From Cupriavidus sp. EM10 (GTDB taxonomy: Bacteria; Pseudomonadota; Gammaproteobacteria; Burkholderiales; Burkholderiaceae), in NCBI RefSeq assembly GCF_018729255.1, contig NZ_CP076060.1:2604001-2668000 (forward strand): a stretch of 64,000 nucleotides of DNA, written 5' to 3'. Position numbers and translations under genes: made by a program. The notes under the pieces were generated by a model. That model did no database searches. It had not been told where the DNA came from and worked only from the letters and a program-made list of their open reading frames with translations. This document shows, one piece after another, positions 1 to 9,354 of the stretch (positions are counted from its first letter, which is position 1; each line of letters opens with the position of its first letter).

Positions 1-8
1 GCTTTCAT
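1..8 (-). CDS. Possible start of the gene after pal (cpoB/ybgF), cut by window edge
   Basis: An ATG on the minus strand lies 18 bases after the pal stop, and only three codons (M-K-A) are inside the window. In most Gram-negative tol-pal operons the gene after pal is cpoB (ybgF), a periplasmic coiled-coil/TPR protein that coordinates Tol with cell-wall synthesis. No clear ribosome binding site is visible, so the call rests on gene order alone. Confidence 0.3.
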
Positions 9-26
9 GAAGGATTATTCCGTGGA

Positions 27-536
27 TCAGTAGACGATATCGGCGCGACGGTTTTCAGCCCACGAAGCTTCGTCGTGGCCGGTGGCCTTCGGCTTTTCCT
101 TGCCCAGGCTCACAGCTTCCATCTGCGACTCGGGCACGCCCAGCGACGACATCGAGCGGCGCACGGCCTCGGCACGCTTCTGGCCCAGGGCCAGGTTGTA
201 CTCGCTGGTGCCGCGTTCGTCGGTGTTGCCCTGGATCAGGATCTTGCGGCCCTTGTTGGCGCCCAGGTACTGCGCGTGCGTCTGCAGCGTGCTTTGGTAT
301 TCCGACTTGACCGAGTAGCTGTCGAAGTCGAAGTACACGCTACGCTTTGCCAGCGGGCTGTTCGGGTCATTCAGCGGATCGGCGGCCACCACCGGCGCCA
401 CGGCGCGCGGATCGGTCTGGGCGCCGCCCTGGTTGGCACCCGACTTCGATGCGTCGTCCAGCTTCACGCCGGAAGAGCAGGCGCCCAGGGCCAGCAGAGC
501 AGCCAGGGCGAGCGATTTGGTCATCATTTGGGACAT
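27..536 (-). CDS. pal: Peptidoglycan-associated lipoprotein Pal
   Basis: Outer-membrane lipoprotein of 169 residues that binds peptidoglycan and TolB and couples the outer membrane to the wall during division. The N-terminus is a lipoprotein signal ending in a lipobox, LALGAC, with the lipidated Cys at residue 20. The C-terminal half is an OmpA-like domain starting near VYFDFDSYSV, with the TDERGTSEYN peptidoglycan-binding stretch. The start follows GAGGAG about ten bases upstream. It is the last complete gene of the ybgC-tolQRAB-pal operon, 19 bases after the tolB stop. Confidence 0.97.
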   Translation of the reverse strand: MSQMMTKSLALAALLALGACSSGVKLDDASKSGANQGGAQTDPRAVAPVVAADPLNDPNSPLAKRSVYFDFDSYSVKSEYQSTLQTHAQYLGANKGRKILIQGNTDERGTSEYNLALGQKRAEAVRRSMSSLGVPESQMEAVSLGKEKPKATGHDEASWAENRRADIVY

Positions 537-555
537 GGCGAGAGACTCCTCTTTT

Positions 556-1896
556 CTACTGCATGAAAGGACCCCAGGACGGCTCGCGAACCTCGCCGGA
601 CTGGAGTGACAGAACCTGTTTCGTTCGGCCGTCCGTGGAGACTGCCGCCAGTACCGAGCGGCCGCCTACGCGGGTGGCATACAGGATGTATTTGCCATTG
701 GCGGCGAAGCTGGGAGCTTCGTCGTTGGACGTATCCGTGAGAGAAGTCACGTCACCGTTGGACAGGTCCTGCAGCTGCAGGCGGAAGCCGCCCGAACGCG
801 AGATGTAGGCCAGGTACTTGCCGTCCGGCGAAATGCGCGGACTGACGTTGTAGTTGCCCTTGAAGGTCACGCGTTGCGCTGCGCCGGATTCCTCGCCAGA
901 GGCCGGCATACGGTAGATCTGCGGCGCGCCGCCGCGATCGCTGGTGAAATAGATGCTGCGACCGTCCGGCGAGAACTGCGGCTCGGTGTCGATCGCGCTG
1001 CTGCGCGAGATGCGACGCAGGCCGGAGCCGTCGGCATTGACCAGGTAGACCTGGGTGTTGCCATCGCGCGAGAGCGCCACGGCCAGGCGCTGGCCGTCCG
1101 GCGACCACGACGGCGCGCTGTTGTTGCCCTTCTGGTTCGACACCAGCGTGCGCTTGCCCGTGGCCAGGTCATGCACGTACACCACCGGCTTCTTGGCCTC
1201 GAACGAGACATAGGCCACGCGGCGGCCATCGGGCGACCACGACGGCGAGATGATCGGCTCGCTGCTGGACAGTGCCACCTGGGCGTTCTGGCCGTCCGAA
1301 TCGGAAATCAGCAGTTGGTAGCGGCCGCCCACCTTCGACACGTACGACAGGCGCGTGGCAAATACGCCGCGCTCGCCCAGCAGCTTCTCGTAGATGTAGT
1401 CGGCGATCTTGTGCGCGGTCACGCGCAGCTGGCCTTGCGACACGTTGAACGCCAGCCCGCCCAGGCTCTGGCCCTTGACAGTGTCGTACAGGCGGAAACG
1501 CACCTCGTACTGGCCATTGCCGGACGGGGTCACGCTGCCGGCCACGAACGCGTCGGCGCCCTTGGCCTTCCAGCTGCCCAGGTCCACCTGCGCCGATTCG
1601 GCGACGGTGGCGCCGGCCGGATCGATATTGCGGAAACGGCCGCTGTTGGTCAGGTCGGAACGGATGACGGCGGTCAGGTTCTGTGCGCCCTGGCCTTCGC
1701 CCTGGAAGTTGGCCGTGGCCACCGGGAACTGGTTCGAACCCACGCCGGTGATTTCCACGTTCAGTTGCGCGTGCGCCGCACCGGCGGACATCAGCGCCAC
1801 CGCCAGCCATGCCATCAGCGCGTGGCGACCCTGGTCAGCGGTGATCTTGGTGGTCTGGCGCCGTGCCAGCCAGTTGGGGACCCAAAGCTTTCGCAT
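556..1896 (-). CDS. tolB: Tol-Pal system beta-propeller protein TolB
   Basis: Periplasmic protein of 446 residues that docks to Pal and TolA. A Sec signal ending in A-H-A-Q precedes the N-terminal domain (LNVEITGVG onward). The C-terminal half is a six-bladed propeller made of repeated WSPDGR/FSPDGR motifs (five are easy to see). An upstream in-frame ATG at 1965 exists, but the ATG at 1896 is chosen because GAGGAG lies directly before it and because its N-terminus gives a normal, if slightly long, signal peptide. Confidence 0.96.
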   Translation of the reverse strand: MRKLWVPNWLARRQTTKITADQGRHALMAWLAVALMSAGAAHAQLNVEITGVGSNQFPVATANFQGEGQGAQNLTAVIRSDLTNSGRFRNIDPAGATVAESAQVDLGSWKAKGADAFVAGSVTPSGNGQYEVRFRLYDTVKGQSLGGLAFNVSQGQLRVTAHKIADYIYEKLLGERGVFATRLSYVSKVGGRYQLLISDSDGQNAQVALSSSEPIISPSWSPDGRRVAYVSFEAKKPVVYVHDLATGKRTLVSNQKGNNSAPSWSPDGQRLAVALSRDGNTQVYLVNADGSGLRRISRSSAIDTEPQFSPDGRSIYFTSDRGGAPQIYRMPASGEESGAAQRVTFKGNYNVSPRISPDGKYLAYISRSGGFRLQLQDLSNGDVTSLTDTSNDEAPSFAANGKYILYATRVGGRSVLAAVSTDGRTKQVLSLQSGEVREPSWGPFMQ

Positions 1897-2107
1897 GCTG
1901 CTCCTCAGTCGATTTTGGGATTCATCGGTACGGCGGGCACAGCAAGTCAGGCACGGGAACGGCATGCAGCTTGGCGCATGCTCCGTGCGTGTACATCTTG
2001 CACACTGCCGGCCGCGTCAGGCAACCGTTCATGGTAGCGATGGGACTGGCGGCCAACGATGAAGGTTGCATTATGTTGCAAATCATGGCGCTCCCGACCC
2101 CTTCCCG

Positions 2108-3199
2108 TCAGTCCTTGGGGCGGAACGTAATGGTGAACTCGAACGACGGTGCCTTGCCGTCCTCGTCACGCGGCAACGGGTCCGAACGCTCCACGGCACG
2201 CATCACGGCATTATCCCAGTCGGCGTCGCCGCTGGACTTGGACAGCCGTTTGGAAAGGATCGAGCCGTCCGGTGCCAGGCGAACCGCCACCACGGCTGCC
2301 GGATTGCCATCCACGGTGCCGTTGAAGATGATGTTCGGCTTCACCTTGCGGCGTACGCGATCGGAATAGCCCGGCGACGCCTTGCCGCCCGACCCCGCCC
2401 CCGAACCGGCGGCATTGCCGATGCCACCACCGCTCGACGACGCATTGCCGCCGCCCGCCAGCGCCTGCAGGCGCGCCAGTTCGCTCTTGCGCTGCGCGTT
2501 GGCCGCGGCTTCGCGCTTGGCCTTCGCATCGGCATCGGCCTTGGCCTTCGCCTGCTTGTCCGCATCGGCCTTGGCCCTGGCGTCGGCTTCCTTGCGCTGC
2601 TGCTCGGCCTTTTCCTTTTCCTTCTCGCGGGCAAGCTCGGCGGCCTTGTCCTTCGCGGCCTTTTCCTGCGCTGCCTTGTCAGCCTTATCCTTTTCAGCCT
2701 TATCCTTGTCAGCCTTTTTCTTCGCGTCTTCCTTGCGCTGCGCTTCCAGCTGCTGCTGGCGCTGCTCTTCCTTGCGCTGGGCTTCCTTCTGTTCCTGTTC
2801 CTTGCGCTCGCGTTCGCGACGCGCGGCTTCCTCGCGCGCGGCGGCTTCCTCGGCCTGCTTGCGCTTCTTCTGCTCCAGCGCAATGTCGGCCGCTTCCTCG
2901 ACCTTGCTGCGCACGGCCGGCTGCGGCGGCGGTGTCGGCGCAGGCTGCTCCACCGGGCGTGGCGGCGGCGCGGGCGTGACGTCGGGAATCTCTTCCCACA
3001 GCTCGGCCTCGGCACCCACTGGCGTGCTGCTCTGCCAATGCACGCCGTAGTACAGGACGATGCCGAGCAACAGGTGCATCAGCAGCGCAAGCAGGAACGA
3101 CCGCGTCGTGCCGCGTTCCTTGACCGGCTGATACGGATAGGCGGCGGCCTTCGCTCGGGAAGGCCGTTGCTGCGGATGACGTGACGAGAGGCTGGCCAC
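2108..3199 (-). CDS. tolA: Cell envelope integrity protein TolA
   Basis: Inner-membrane protein of 363 residues that transmits energy from TolQR to Pal/TolB. It has a short cytoplasmic tail and one membrane span (about residues 33-55, SFLLALLMHLLLGIVLYYGV). A long charged helical domain II follows, dominated by K, A, E and Q. A small C-terminal TonB-like domain begins near PGYSDRVRRKV and ends with the FEFTITFRPKD strand. A 211-base gap separates it from tolB, the only sizeable gap in the operon and a possible site for an internal promoter. Confidence 0.95.
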   Translation of the reverse strand: MASLSSRHPQQRPSRAKAAAYPYQPVKERGTTRSFLLALLMHLLLGIVLYYGVHWQSSTPVGAEAELWEEIPDVTPAPPPRPVEQPAPTPPPQPAVRSKVEEAADIALEQKKRKQAEEAAAREEAARRERERKEQEQKEAQRKEEQRQQQLEAQRKEDAKKKADKDKAEKDKADKAAQEKAAKDKAAELAREKEKEKAEQQRKEADARAKADADKQAKAKADADAKAKREAAANAQRKSELARLQALAGGGNASSSGGGIGNAAGSGAGSGGKASPGYSDRVRRKVKPNIIFNGTVDGNPAAVVAVRLAPDGSILSKRLSKSSGDADWDNAVMRAVERSDPLPRDEDGKAPSFEFTITFRPKD

Positions 3200-3217
3200 T
3201 TTGGGACGCGATAACGC

Positions 3218-3655
3218 TTACTTGGACTTCACCATCAGGCCGACGCGCTTCACGCCATCGGCCTTCAGCACGGACATGACGTCCAGCACGGCTTCATATT
3301 TCACGGCCTTGTCGGCGGCAATCACCACCGGCTGGTCGGGATTCTCGTTCTGGCGCTGGTGCACGAAATCGATCAGCCCGCGCTTGTCGAGCTTGCGCTC
3401 GAACGATCCGCCCGAACTCTCCTTGCCACGCGCCGTGAGCTGGCCGTCCTCGTGCACGGTGACGATGATCGGCGGCGTCTGCTGCTGCGGCGTGGCGTTA
3501 GCCACCGACGGCAGGTCCACCACCGCCGGATTCACGATAGGTGCCGCCACCATGAAGATGACGAGCAGCACGAGCATCACGTCGATATACGGCACGACGT
3601 TGATTTCGGCGCTGGCACGCCGGCGCGAACCGCCGCGGCGCTGGATGGCTGCCAT
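3218..3655 (-). CDS. tolR: Biopolymer transport protein TolR (ExbD family)
   Basis: Subunit of the proton-driven TolQR motor, 145 residues. A single N-terminal membrane helix carries the motor aspartate in INVVPYIDVMLVLLVIF, the residue that takes protons in ExbD/TolR/MotB proteins. The remaining 100 residues form the periplasmic domain. It sits 20 bases after tolQ and 18 bases before tolA, as expected for a co-translated motor operon. Confidence 0.95.
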   Translation of the reverse strand: MAAIQRRGGSRRRASAEINVVPYIDVMLVLLVIFMVAAPIVNPAVVDLPSVANATPQQQTPPIIVTVHEDGQLTARGKESSGGSFERKLDKRGLIDFVHQRQNENPDQPVVIAADKAVKYEAVLDVMSVLKADGVKRVGLMVKSK

Positions 3656-3675
3656 GTCTGGTGCTCCCCGTCTGT

Positions 3676-4359
3676 TTAACGCGTCTGGCGTTGCAGGATG
3701 TTCAGGAATTCTTCCATGAAGCTTTCGAACCGGATGGCCAGGCGGTCAATTTCCGTGGCATAGCGGTTGTAGGCAATCACGGCCGGGATGGCGGCGAACA
3801 GGCCGATCGCGGTGGCGACCAGCGCCTCGGCAATACCGGGGGCCACCGATGCAAGCGTCGCCTGCTGCACATTCGACAGGCCGCGGAACGCGTTCATGAT
3901 GCCCCACACCGTCCCGAACAGGCCGATGTACGGGCTGACCGAACCCACCGACGCCAGGAAAGGGAGGTGCGATTCCAGCACGTCCATTTCACGCTGGTAC
4001 GCGGCGCGCATGGCGCGGCGTGCGGCGTCAAGCAGCGCGCCGGCGTCGTTGCTGCGCTCGCGGGCCTTCAGGAATTCACCCATGCCGGACTCGAAGATGC
4101 GTTCCAGCGCGCCGGTGTTGTGGCGGTTGTTCACGGCGCTGTTATAGAGCGCCTGCAGGTCGCCGCCCGCCCAGAAATCCCGTTCGAAGCCTTCCGTCTG
4201 CGTGCGCGCGGCGCGCAGCGCAAGGTGCTTGCGGAAAATGTAGGTCCACGAGAACAGGGACATCACCAGCAGCAGCGCCATGACGGCCTGTGCCAGCAGG
4301 CTGGCGTGAAGGACCAGCGAAATGATCGACAGGTCTTGTGTGACGGTCACCGGATTCAT
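3676..4359 (-). CDS. tolQ: Tol-Pal system motor protein TolQ
   Basis: Inner-membrane stator-like subunit (227 residues, ExbB/MotA family) that forms the proton channel with TolR. Three hydrophobic segments are visible: about residues 10-35, 130-155 (around SVSPYIGLFGTVWGIM) and 168-200 (GIAEALVATAIGLFAAIPAV), with a large cytoplasmic loop between the first two. The start codon overlaps the ybgC stop by four bases (ATGA), so translation is coupled. Confidence 0.96.
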   Translation of the reverse strand: MNPVTVTQDLSIISLVLHASLLAQAVMALLLVMSLFSWTYIFRKHLALRAARTQTEGFERDFWAGGDLQALYNSAVNNRHNTGALERIFESGMGEFLKARERSNDAGALLDAARRAMRAAYQREMDVLESHLPFLASVGSVSPYIGLFGTVWGIMNAFRGLSNVQQATLASVAPGIAEALVATAIGLFAAIPAVIAYNRYATEIDRLAIRFESFMEEFLNILQRQTR

Positions 4360-4760
4360 CGAGCGTTTTTAATAGTGGCAAGAACTGGAGCAGGAATCGG
4401 GGCCGGACGGAAGGTGCCTTTGTCGACACATCCCACACGGATTTTGCCGCTGGCCAGCAGCAAGTCCCCGCGCCAGGCTTCCTGGGCGAATTGGACCGAC
4501 GCTGGCCCGACCCGTTCGATATGCGTACGGATTTCCAGCTGGTCGTCCAGCCGGGCGGGCGCATTGTATTCCACAGCGGTACTGCGAACGACGAAGACCA
4601 CGCCGGACGTATCGGCAAGGGCCTGCTGTTCGATGCCGAGCGAGCGCAGCCATTCGGTCCGCGCCCGCTCGAAAAACTTGAGATAGTTGGCGTAAAACAC
4701 CACGCCGCCTGCGTCGGTGTCTTCCCAGTACACGCGCAGCGGCCACACGAAATTTGGCAT
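4356..4760 (-). CDS. ybgC: Tol-Pal-associated acyl-CoA thioesterase YbgC
   Basis: Hot-dog fold acyl-CoA thioesterase of about 134 residues, the usual first gene of tol-pal. The family signature WEDTDAGGVVFYANYLKFFE is present, with the catalytic Asp in DTDAGG. Three in-frame starts compete: GTG 4784, ATG 4769 and ATG 4760. The last gives the N-terminus closest to E. coli YbgC. None has a good ribosome binding site. A TACAAT box lies at 4768-4773 on the minus strand, so a very short or leaderless transcript is possible. Confidence 0.9.
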   Translation of the reverse strand: MPNFVWPLRVYWEDTDAGGVVFYANYLKFFERARTEWLRSLGIEQQALADTSGVVFVVRSTAVEYNAPARLDDQLEIRTHIERVGPASVQFAQEAWRGDLLLASGKIRVGCVDKGTFRPAPIPAPVLATIKNAR

Positions 4761-4784
4761 GGGCCGCATTGTAACGGAGCGCAC

Positions 4785-5212
4785 TGGTTAACCCGTATGC
4801 GACTTTGCAACAGCAAGTTGCGAGCCATGCTCCACAAGCCCTTGACGGCACGGGCGTCACCCGCCTCCGGCACGCGCCCGCGGCGGGTTGCGGCCAGCGG
4901 CGCGTTCGCATAAACTCTGCCGCAACCATTCCATCTTGCGCGACTGGCGAAGTCAGTGGGTACTACCACGAGGAAGCGCAAGTTCATTGGGCGTGAAGTA
5001 TAAAGCGCCTGCCGCTCGCCTGGGCAGCGAATGGGAAGCAGGGTGCGCCCTGCGCCGGCCAGCCACATCAGGCAGCCCGGTGCTGGACGCCAGTGCCTTC
5101 CCGCGCGCCCTATCCGCGAAGTAATTCCCGCTTTAATACGATAGCGCCGACCAGCAAACGATGTTCCTATCGATATTGCCGTCCGCTTTCCTTTTTACAG
5201 ACGAGTCACGCC
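4785..5212. other. Divergent intergenic region between tol-pal and glyA
   Basis: 428 bases with no convincing coding potential, between the minus-strand tol-pal operon and plus-strand glyA; it must hold promoters for both. On the plus strand, TATAAA (4999-5004) and TACGAT (5137-5142) resemble -10 boxes, but neither has a good -35 at the right distance. No glycine-riboswitch core was recognised. Confidence 0.5.
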
Positions 5213-6459
5213 ATGTTTGAACGCAGCCGTTTCACGATCGAGCAGATCGACCCCGAAGTCTTCGCCGCGATCCAGAAGGAGAACCAGCGCCAGGAAGACC
5301 ACATCGAGCTGATCGCCTCCGAAAACTACACCTCGCCGGCCGTGATGGCCGCCCAGGGCTCGCAGCTGACCAACAAGTACGCCGAGGGCTATCCCGGCAA
5401 GCGCTACTACGGCGGCTGCGAGTACGTCGACGTGGTGGAGCAGCTGGCCATCGACCGCGTGAAACAGCTGTTTGGCGCCGACGCCGCCAACGTGCAGCCG
5501 AACTCGGGCTCGCAGGCCAACCAGGGCGTGTTCTTCGCCATGCTCAAGCCGGGCGACACCATCATGGGCATGAGCCTGGCCGAAGGCGGCCACCTGACCC
5601 ACGGCATGGCCCTGAACATGAGCGGCAAGTGGTTCAACGTGGTGAGCTACGGCCTGAACGCCCAGGAAGACATCGACTACGACGCGCTGGAAAAGAAGGC
5701 CCAGGAAACCAAGCCGAAGATGATCATCGCCGGCGCCTCCGCTTTCTCGCTGCGCATCGACTTCGAACGCATCGCCAAGGTTGCCAAGGCAGTGGGCGCC
5801 TACTTCATGGTCGACATGGCCCACTACGCCGGCCTGATCGCCGCCGGCGTGTACCCGAACCCGGTGCCGCACGCCGACTTCGTGACCACCACCACCCACA
5901 AGAGCCTGCGCGGCCCGCGCGGTGGCGTGATCCTGATGAAGGCCGAGCACGAGAAGGCCATCAACTCGGCCATCTTCCCCGGCATCCAGGGGGTCCGCTG
6001 ATGCACGTGATCGCCGGCAAGGCCGTGGCATTCAAGGAAGCGCTGCAGCCTGAATTCAAGGCTTACCAGGAACAGGTGGTGAAGAACGCCGCCGTGCTGG
6101 CCGAGACGCTGATCTCGCGCGGCCTGCGCATCGTGTCGGGCAAGACCGAAAGCCACGTGATGCTGGTGGACCTGCGCGCCAAGAAGATCACCGGCAAGGA
6201 AGCCGAGAAGATCCTGGGCGACGCACATATCACGGTGAACAAGAACGCCATCCCGAACGATCCGGAAAAGCCGTTCGTGACCTCGGGCGTGCGCCTGGGC
6301 TCGCCGGCCATGACCACCCGCGGCTTCAAGGAAGAGGAAGCCCGCCAGGTAGCCAACCTGATCGCCGACGTGCTGGACAACCCGCACGACGAAGCCAATA
6401 TCGCCAAGGTGCGCGAGCAGGTGGCCGCGCTGACGCGCCGCTTCCCGGTCTACGGCTGA
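5213..6459 (+). pseudogene. glyA: Serine hydroxymethyltransferase GlyA, single-base frameshift in this sequence
   Basis: PLP enzyme that interconverts serine and glycine while loading one-carbon units onto tetrahydrofolate. Reading starts at [13 protein letters not shown] and is typical until residues IFPGIQG, where the frame breaks at 5989-5993. The conserved sequence there should read GIQGGPLMH, which needs six Gs; five are present and a stop follows at once. With one G restored the gene encodes 415 residues, the normal family length, ending FPVYG. The PLP lysine region [14 protein letters not shown] is present before the break. As the main source of one-carbon units the gene is unlikely to be truly dead; a sequencing error is favoured. 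Confidence 0.93.
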
Positions 6460-6473
6460 TCGGGCCGATGAGA

Positions 6474-6495
6474 CAGATCGCCCGCGGGCGATCTG
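6474..6495. repeat. Perfect 22-base palindrome between glyA and nrdR
   Basis: The arms CAGATCGCCCG/CGGGCGATCTG form a perfect 22-base dyad, flanked by a further GAGAC (6470-6474) and GTCTC (6500-6504) pair. It lies 15 bases after the glyA stop. No T-run follows, so it is not a standard terminator. It could be an operator or a folded mRNA 3' end. Confidence 0.7.
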
Positions 6496-6525
6496 GAGCG
6501 TCTCTATAGTGAGTACGCACCAACA

Positions 6526-6551
6526 GCGCCGCCGGCCTTTGCCGGAGGCGC
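6526..6551 (+). terminator. Candidate hairpin terminator after glyA
   Basis: Stem GCGCC-G-CCGGC / GCCGG-A-GGCGC with a CTTT loop and a single internal mismatch, followed only by GTTTG. It is stable but has a weak U-tract. It separates glyA from nrdR. Confidence 0.4.
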
Positions 6552-6629
6552 CGTTTGACCCGCCACAACCCCGCAGCAGAACTCAAAGATGCAAAATGCG
6601 GGCTGGCATATTTCTTCAGGTGGTCAGGC

Positions 6630-7097
6630 ATGAAATGCCCCTTCTGCGGTCATTCCAATACCCAGGTCCTTGACAGTCGCGTGTCCGAGGACGGCGAAGC
6701 CGTACGCCGCCGCCGGCGCTGCGAAGCCTGCGACCGCCGTTTCACCACCTATGAACGCATCGAGCTGTTCTTCCCGGCCATCGTGAAGAAAAACGGCTCG
6801 CGCGTGGATTACTCCCGCGCCAAGCTCCAGGATTCGATGCGACTGGCCCTGCGCAAGCGGCCGGTCTCGGCCGAAGCCATCGACGAAGCCATCCTGCGCA
6901 TCGAGGAAAAGCTGCTGGCGCTGGGCGAAAAGGAAATCCCTAGCAGCCAGGTGGGTGAACTGGTCATGCGCGAATTGCGCAAGCTCGACAAGATTGCCTA
7001 TATCCGCTTTGCCTCCGTGTATCGAAGCTTCGAAGATGTGTCTGAATTCCGCGACGTACTCGACGAGTTTTCGACCCCTACCCCACGAAAGGGGTAG
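6630..7097 (+). CDS. nrdR: Transcriptional repressor NrdR
   Basis: ATP/dATP-sensing repressor of ribonucleotide reductase genes, 155 residues. The N-terminal zinc ribbon has CPFC (residues 3-6) and CEAC, followed by [10 protein letters not shown] and an ATP-cone domain ([15 protein letters not shown] onward). The start at 6630 is chosen because the protein then begins MKCPFCGH, as NrdR proteins do; AGGTGG lies upstream. The glyA-nrdR neighbourhood is common in Burkholderiaceae. Confidence 0.96.
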   Translation: MKCPFCGHSNTQVLDSRVSEDGEAVRRRRRCEACDRRFTTYERIELFFPAIVKKNGSRVDYSRAKLQDSMRLALRKRPVSAEAIDEAILRIEEKLLALGEKEIPSSQVGELVMRELRKLDKIAYIRFASVYRSFEDVSEFRDVLDEFSTPTPRKG

Positions 7098-7309
7098 CCA
7101 CTTCCCCAAAAAAGCTGTCTAATCTGCACTGACCTCCTTCGGGTAAGGAGGCAGGCGGACGAGCACGCGTTTCAATCGTGCTTGAAGCGCTGCGGAACAG
7201 CGGCCCCGCCACGCGGAACCGGTCCCATCAGAGGCCCGGACGCAACATCAACACCAGCGCGCCGCGCAAAGAACAAAAAGAACTGTCGTTTTTTGGACGG
7301 GAGTCACAA

Positions 7310-7957
7310 ATGGGTCAGTCTTTCTGCCGGAAGGCAGCGGGCTCGCTGACGCCTTTGCTGCCTACGCCTGGGGTAAACACCGGCGTTGGAGCAGATGCGC
7401 CAGGGGCTGTTCACACGCGCGCATATCAGCGATGCCATCGCCGCCGCGCAGGTGGGGTCACGCTGATCGAGCTCATGGTCGCCGTTGCCGTGCTGGCCGT
7501 GCTGGCCGCCGCCGCCATTCCAAACTTCAAGTCGTTCCTCCATAACAGCCGACTGTCCGCCGACGCTACGCGCCTGTTTGCGGACCTCGAACTCGCCCGC
7601 AGCGAAGCCGCGCGCCGAAACACGACGGTGACGATCTGCCCGCTCGACTCCGGCAACAAGTGCGCCGACGACTGGACGCTTCCCCGTATTGTCTTTGTCG
7701 ACGCAGACAACGACGGTACCTACTCCAACACCGAAGAACTGATCCGCAACAGCGATCCGCTGCAGGCCACCACCGTAATTACCGCAGCCAATCTCGGCGC
7801 CACGCCGGACCGCGTGCGCATGCGATCGACAGGCAGTTCCAGCACGCCCACGGCAAGCTGGAAGTTCTGCGAGCGCAATTCCACGGCGGCCGGACAGACG
7901 GTCTCCATGACCGGCAGCGGCCGGCCCTCCACACAACTGCAGTCGACGTGTTCCTGA
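7310..7957 (+). CDS. fimT: Type IV minor pilin FimT/GspH-like
   Basis: Minor pseudopilin of 215 residues thought to prime type IV pilus assembly. The prepilin motif is AGG^VTLIELMVAVAVLAVLAAAAIP, with Glu at +5 and a hydrophobic helix. The GspH-like body follows with Cys residues (CPLDSGNKC, WKFCER, C-terminal QSTCS). The start at 7310 has GGGAG upstream but gives a 50-residue leader, much longer than the usual 6-20. Basic residues HRRR precede the cleavage glycine, as expected. It heads a six-gene minor-pilin cluster. Confidence 0.85.
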   Translation: MGQSFCRKAAGSLTPLLPTPGVNTGVGADAPGAVHTRAYQRCHRRRAGGVTLIELMVAVAVLAVLAAAAIPNFKSFLHNSRLSADATRLFADLELARSEAARRNTTVTICPLDSGNKCADDWTLPRIVFVDADNDGTYSNTEELIRNSDPLQATTVITAANLGATPDRVRMRSTGSSSTPTASWKFCERNSTAAGQTVSMTGSGRPSTQLQSTCS

Positions 7958-7961
7958 CACC

Positions 7962-8510
7962 ATGACGCCCTATCCCTCCCCTGCTCCGAAGGCGGATCGA
8001 TGCCGGCCGCGTGCGCGGCACGCGAGACGCGGCTTTTCGCTGATCGAGGCGCTGGTCACGCTGGTGGTGCTGTCGATTGGCATGCTGGCGCTGGCCAACC
8101 TGCAGTTGCAGACGCTGGTAGATTCCCGCACGTCGGCGATGCGCAACTACGCCGCGCTGATGGCCTACAACCTGGCGGACCAGATTCGCAGCAACGGCGT
8201 TGCCGTGACCAACGGCACATTCAACGTGCCGAAGAACACGCCGGTGGCCAATTGTTTTGCACAGAAAGGCTGCACGCCGGACGAGATGGCCACCACCGCC
8301 TACGCCACATGGCTCGCGGACGTGAAGGAAAGCATGCCCGGTGGTGACGGCATCGTATGCCAGGACAGCTCGCCCAATGACGGCAGCGGTTCGGCCGACG
8401 GCCAGAACGGCTGTGACAAGAATCCCAACGCACCGTACGTCATCAAGATCTTCTGGCGCGAAGACAACGGCGCTACCACCCAGCTATTCTCCACTGCGCT
8501 TATCCCATGA
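7962..8510 (+). CDS. pilV: Type IV pilus modification/minor pilin PilV
   Basis: Minor pilin of 182 residues. The leader is basic (RPRARHARRG), cleavage is expected before FSLIEALVTLVVLSIGMLALANLQ, and Glu is at +5. PilV primes pilus assembly with FimU/FimT, PilW, PilX and PilE. It starts four bases after fimT and overlaps pilW by four bases (ATGA), showing a coupled operon. Confidence 0.9.
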   Translation: MTPYPSPAPKADRCRPRARHARRGFSLIEALVTLVVLSIGMLALANLQLQTLVDSRTSAMRNYAALMAYNLADQIRSNGVAVTNGTFNVPKNTPVANCFAQKGCTPDEMATTAYATWLADVKESMPGGDGIVCQDSSPNDGSGSADGQNGCDKNPNAPYVIKIFWREDNGATTQLFSTALIP

Positions 8511-9347
8511 CCACGTCAAACCGTCAGTTCCGCCGCCGCGCGGCCAGCGGCTTCACGCTGGTCGAATTGATGGTCGGCATGGTGATCAGCATGCTGCTGA
8601 TCCTCGCGGCCAGCTCGCTGTATATCTCGCAGCGCCGCACCAACAGCACGCAGGGAGACGTGGGCGAGATCCAGGAAAACGCCCGCGCCATCGCCCAGCT
8701 GCTGCAGCGACAGGCACGGCAGATCGGCTACTCCGATTTCCTGTACACCAACAACGACTTCGTGCTGCCCACGCTGGAAGCCACGAACGACGGTGGCACG
8801 AACACCAGCGACACGCTGACCCTGCGCTACTACGGCTCGTCGAAGGCTGGCGGAGACCCGTTTGCGGCCGCCGGCACCCCTACCTTCCCGCAGGCTGACG
8901 GCAGTTCCGTCGATTGCAGCGGTGCCGACGTGAACGGCAACGTACAGACCACCGAAATCTATTCGGTCGTCAAGGATGCCGACGGCGTTCCGTGGCTGCA
9001 ATGCGAGGTCAATGGCACCGCGACCCCGCTGTTCCGCAACGTCGAGGCACTACAAATCCTGCTGGGCGAGGACACCGACAACGACCAGGTGGTGAACCGG
9101 TTCGTGCCGCCTGGGGCGACCGCGAACATGGACAACGTCCTGGCCGTGCGCGTGTCCGTCGTGCTGCGCGGCAATGGCACCTCCAATGCGGACATGCTCA
9201 AACCGACCATCAACCATTTTGGCGCGACATATGCCCCAATGACGTGGCCCCAACGGGGATGCCGGCAGCGTGATGCAACTGGCTACCGATGGCCGCCTGC
9301 ACAGGCACTTCACGTTCTACATCGCCCTTCGCAACCGACTGACATAG
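8507..9347 (+). pseudogene. pilW: Type IV minor pilin PilW, two single-base frameshifts
   Basis: Minor pilin with prepilin motif SG^FTLVELMVGMVISMLLILAA. The frame runs intact from MTTSNRQFRRR to NHFGATYAP, then breaks at a C run (9234-9237) and again at a G run (9255-9258). Adding one C and one G gives NDVAPTGDAGSVMQLATDG and the C-terminus FTFYIALRNRLT, typical of PilW, ending at 9347 just before pilX. The restored length is 280 residues. Both lesions are -1 deletions in runs of four and look like sequence errors. Confidence 0.88.
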
Positions 9348-9354
9348 GCCGGCC

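Noticed and set aside
2066..3184. Hydrophobic 372-codon frame opposite tolA
   Set aside because: The Leu/Phe-rich stretch is the antisense of the Lys/Glu/Ala-rich TolA domain II.
4785..5212. Glycine riboswitch before glyA
   Set aside because: No paired aptamer core motifs were recognised; the region holds only weak -10-like boxes.
6500..6511. CTATAGTGAGT matches part of the complement of a T7 RNA polymerase promoter
   Set aside because: Only 11 bases match and the upstream part of the phage promoter is absent; chance match.
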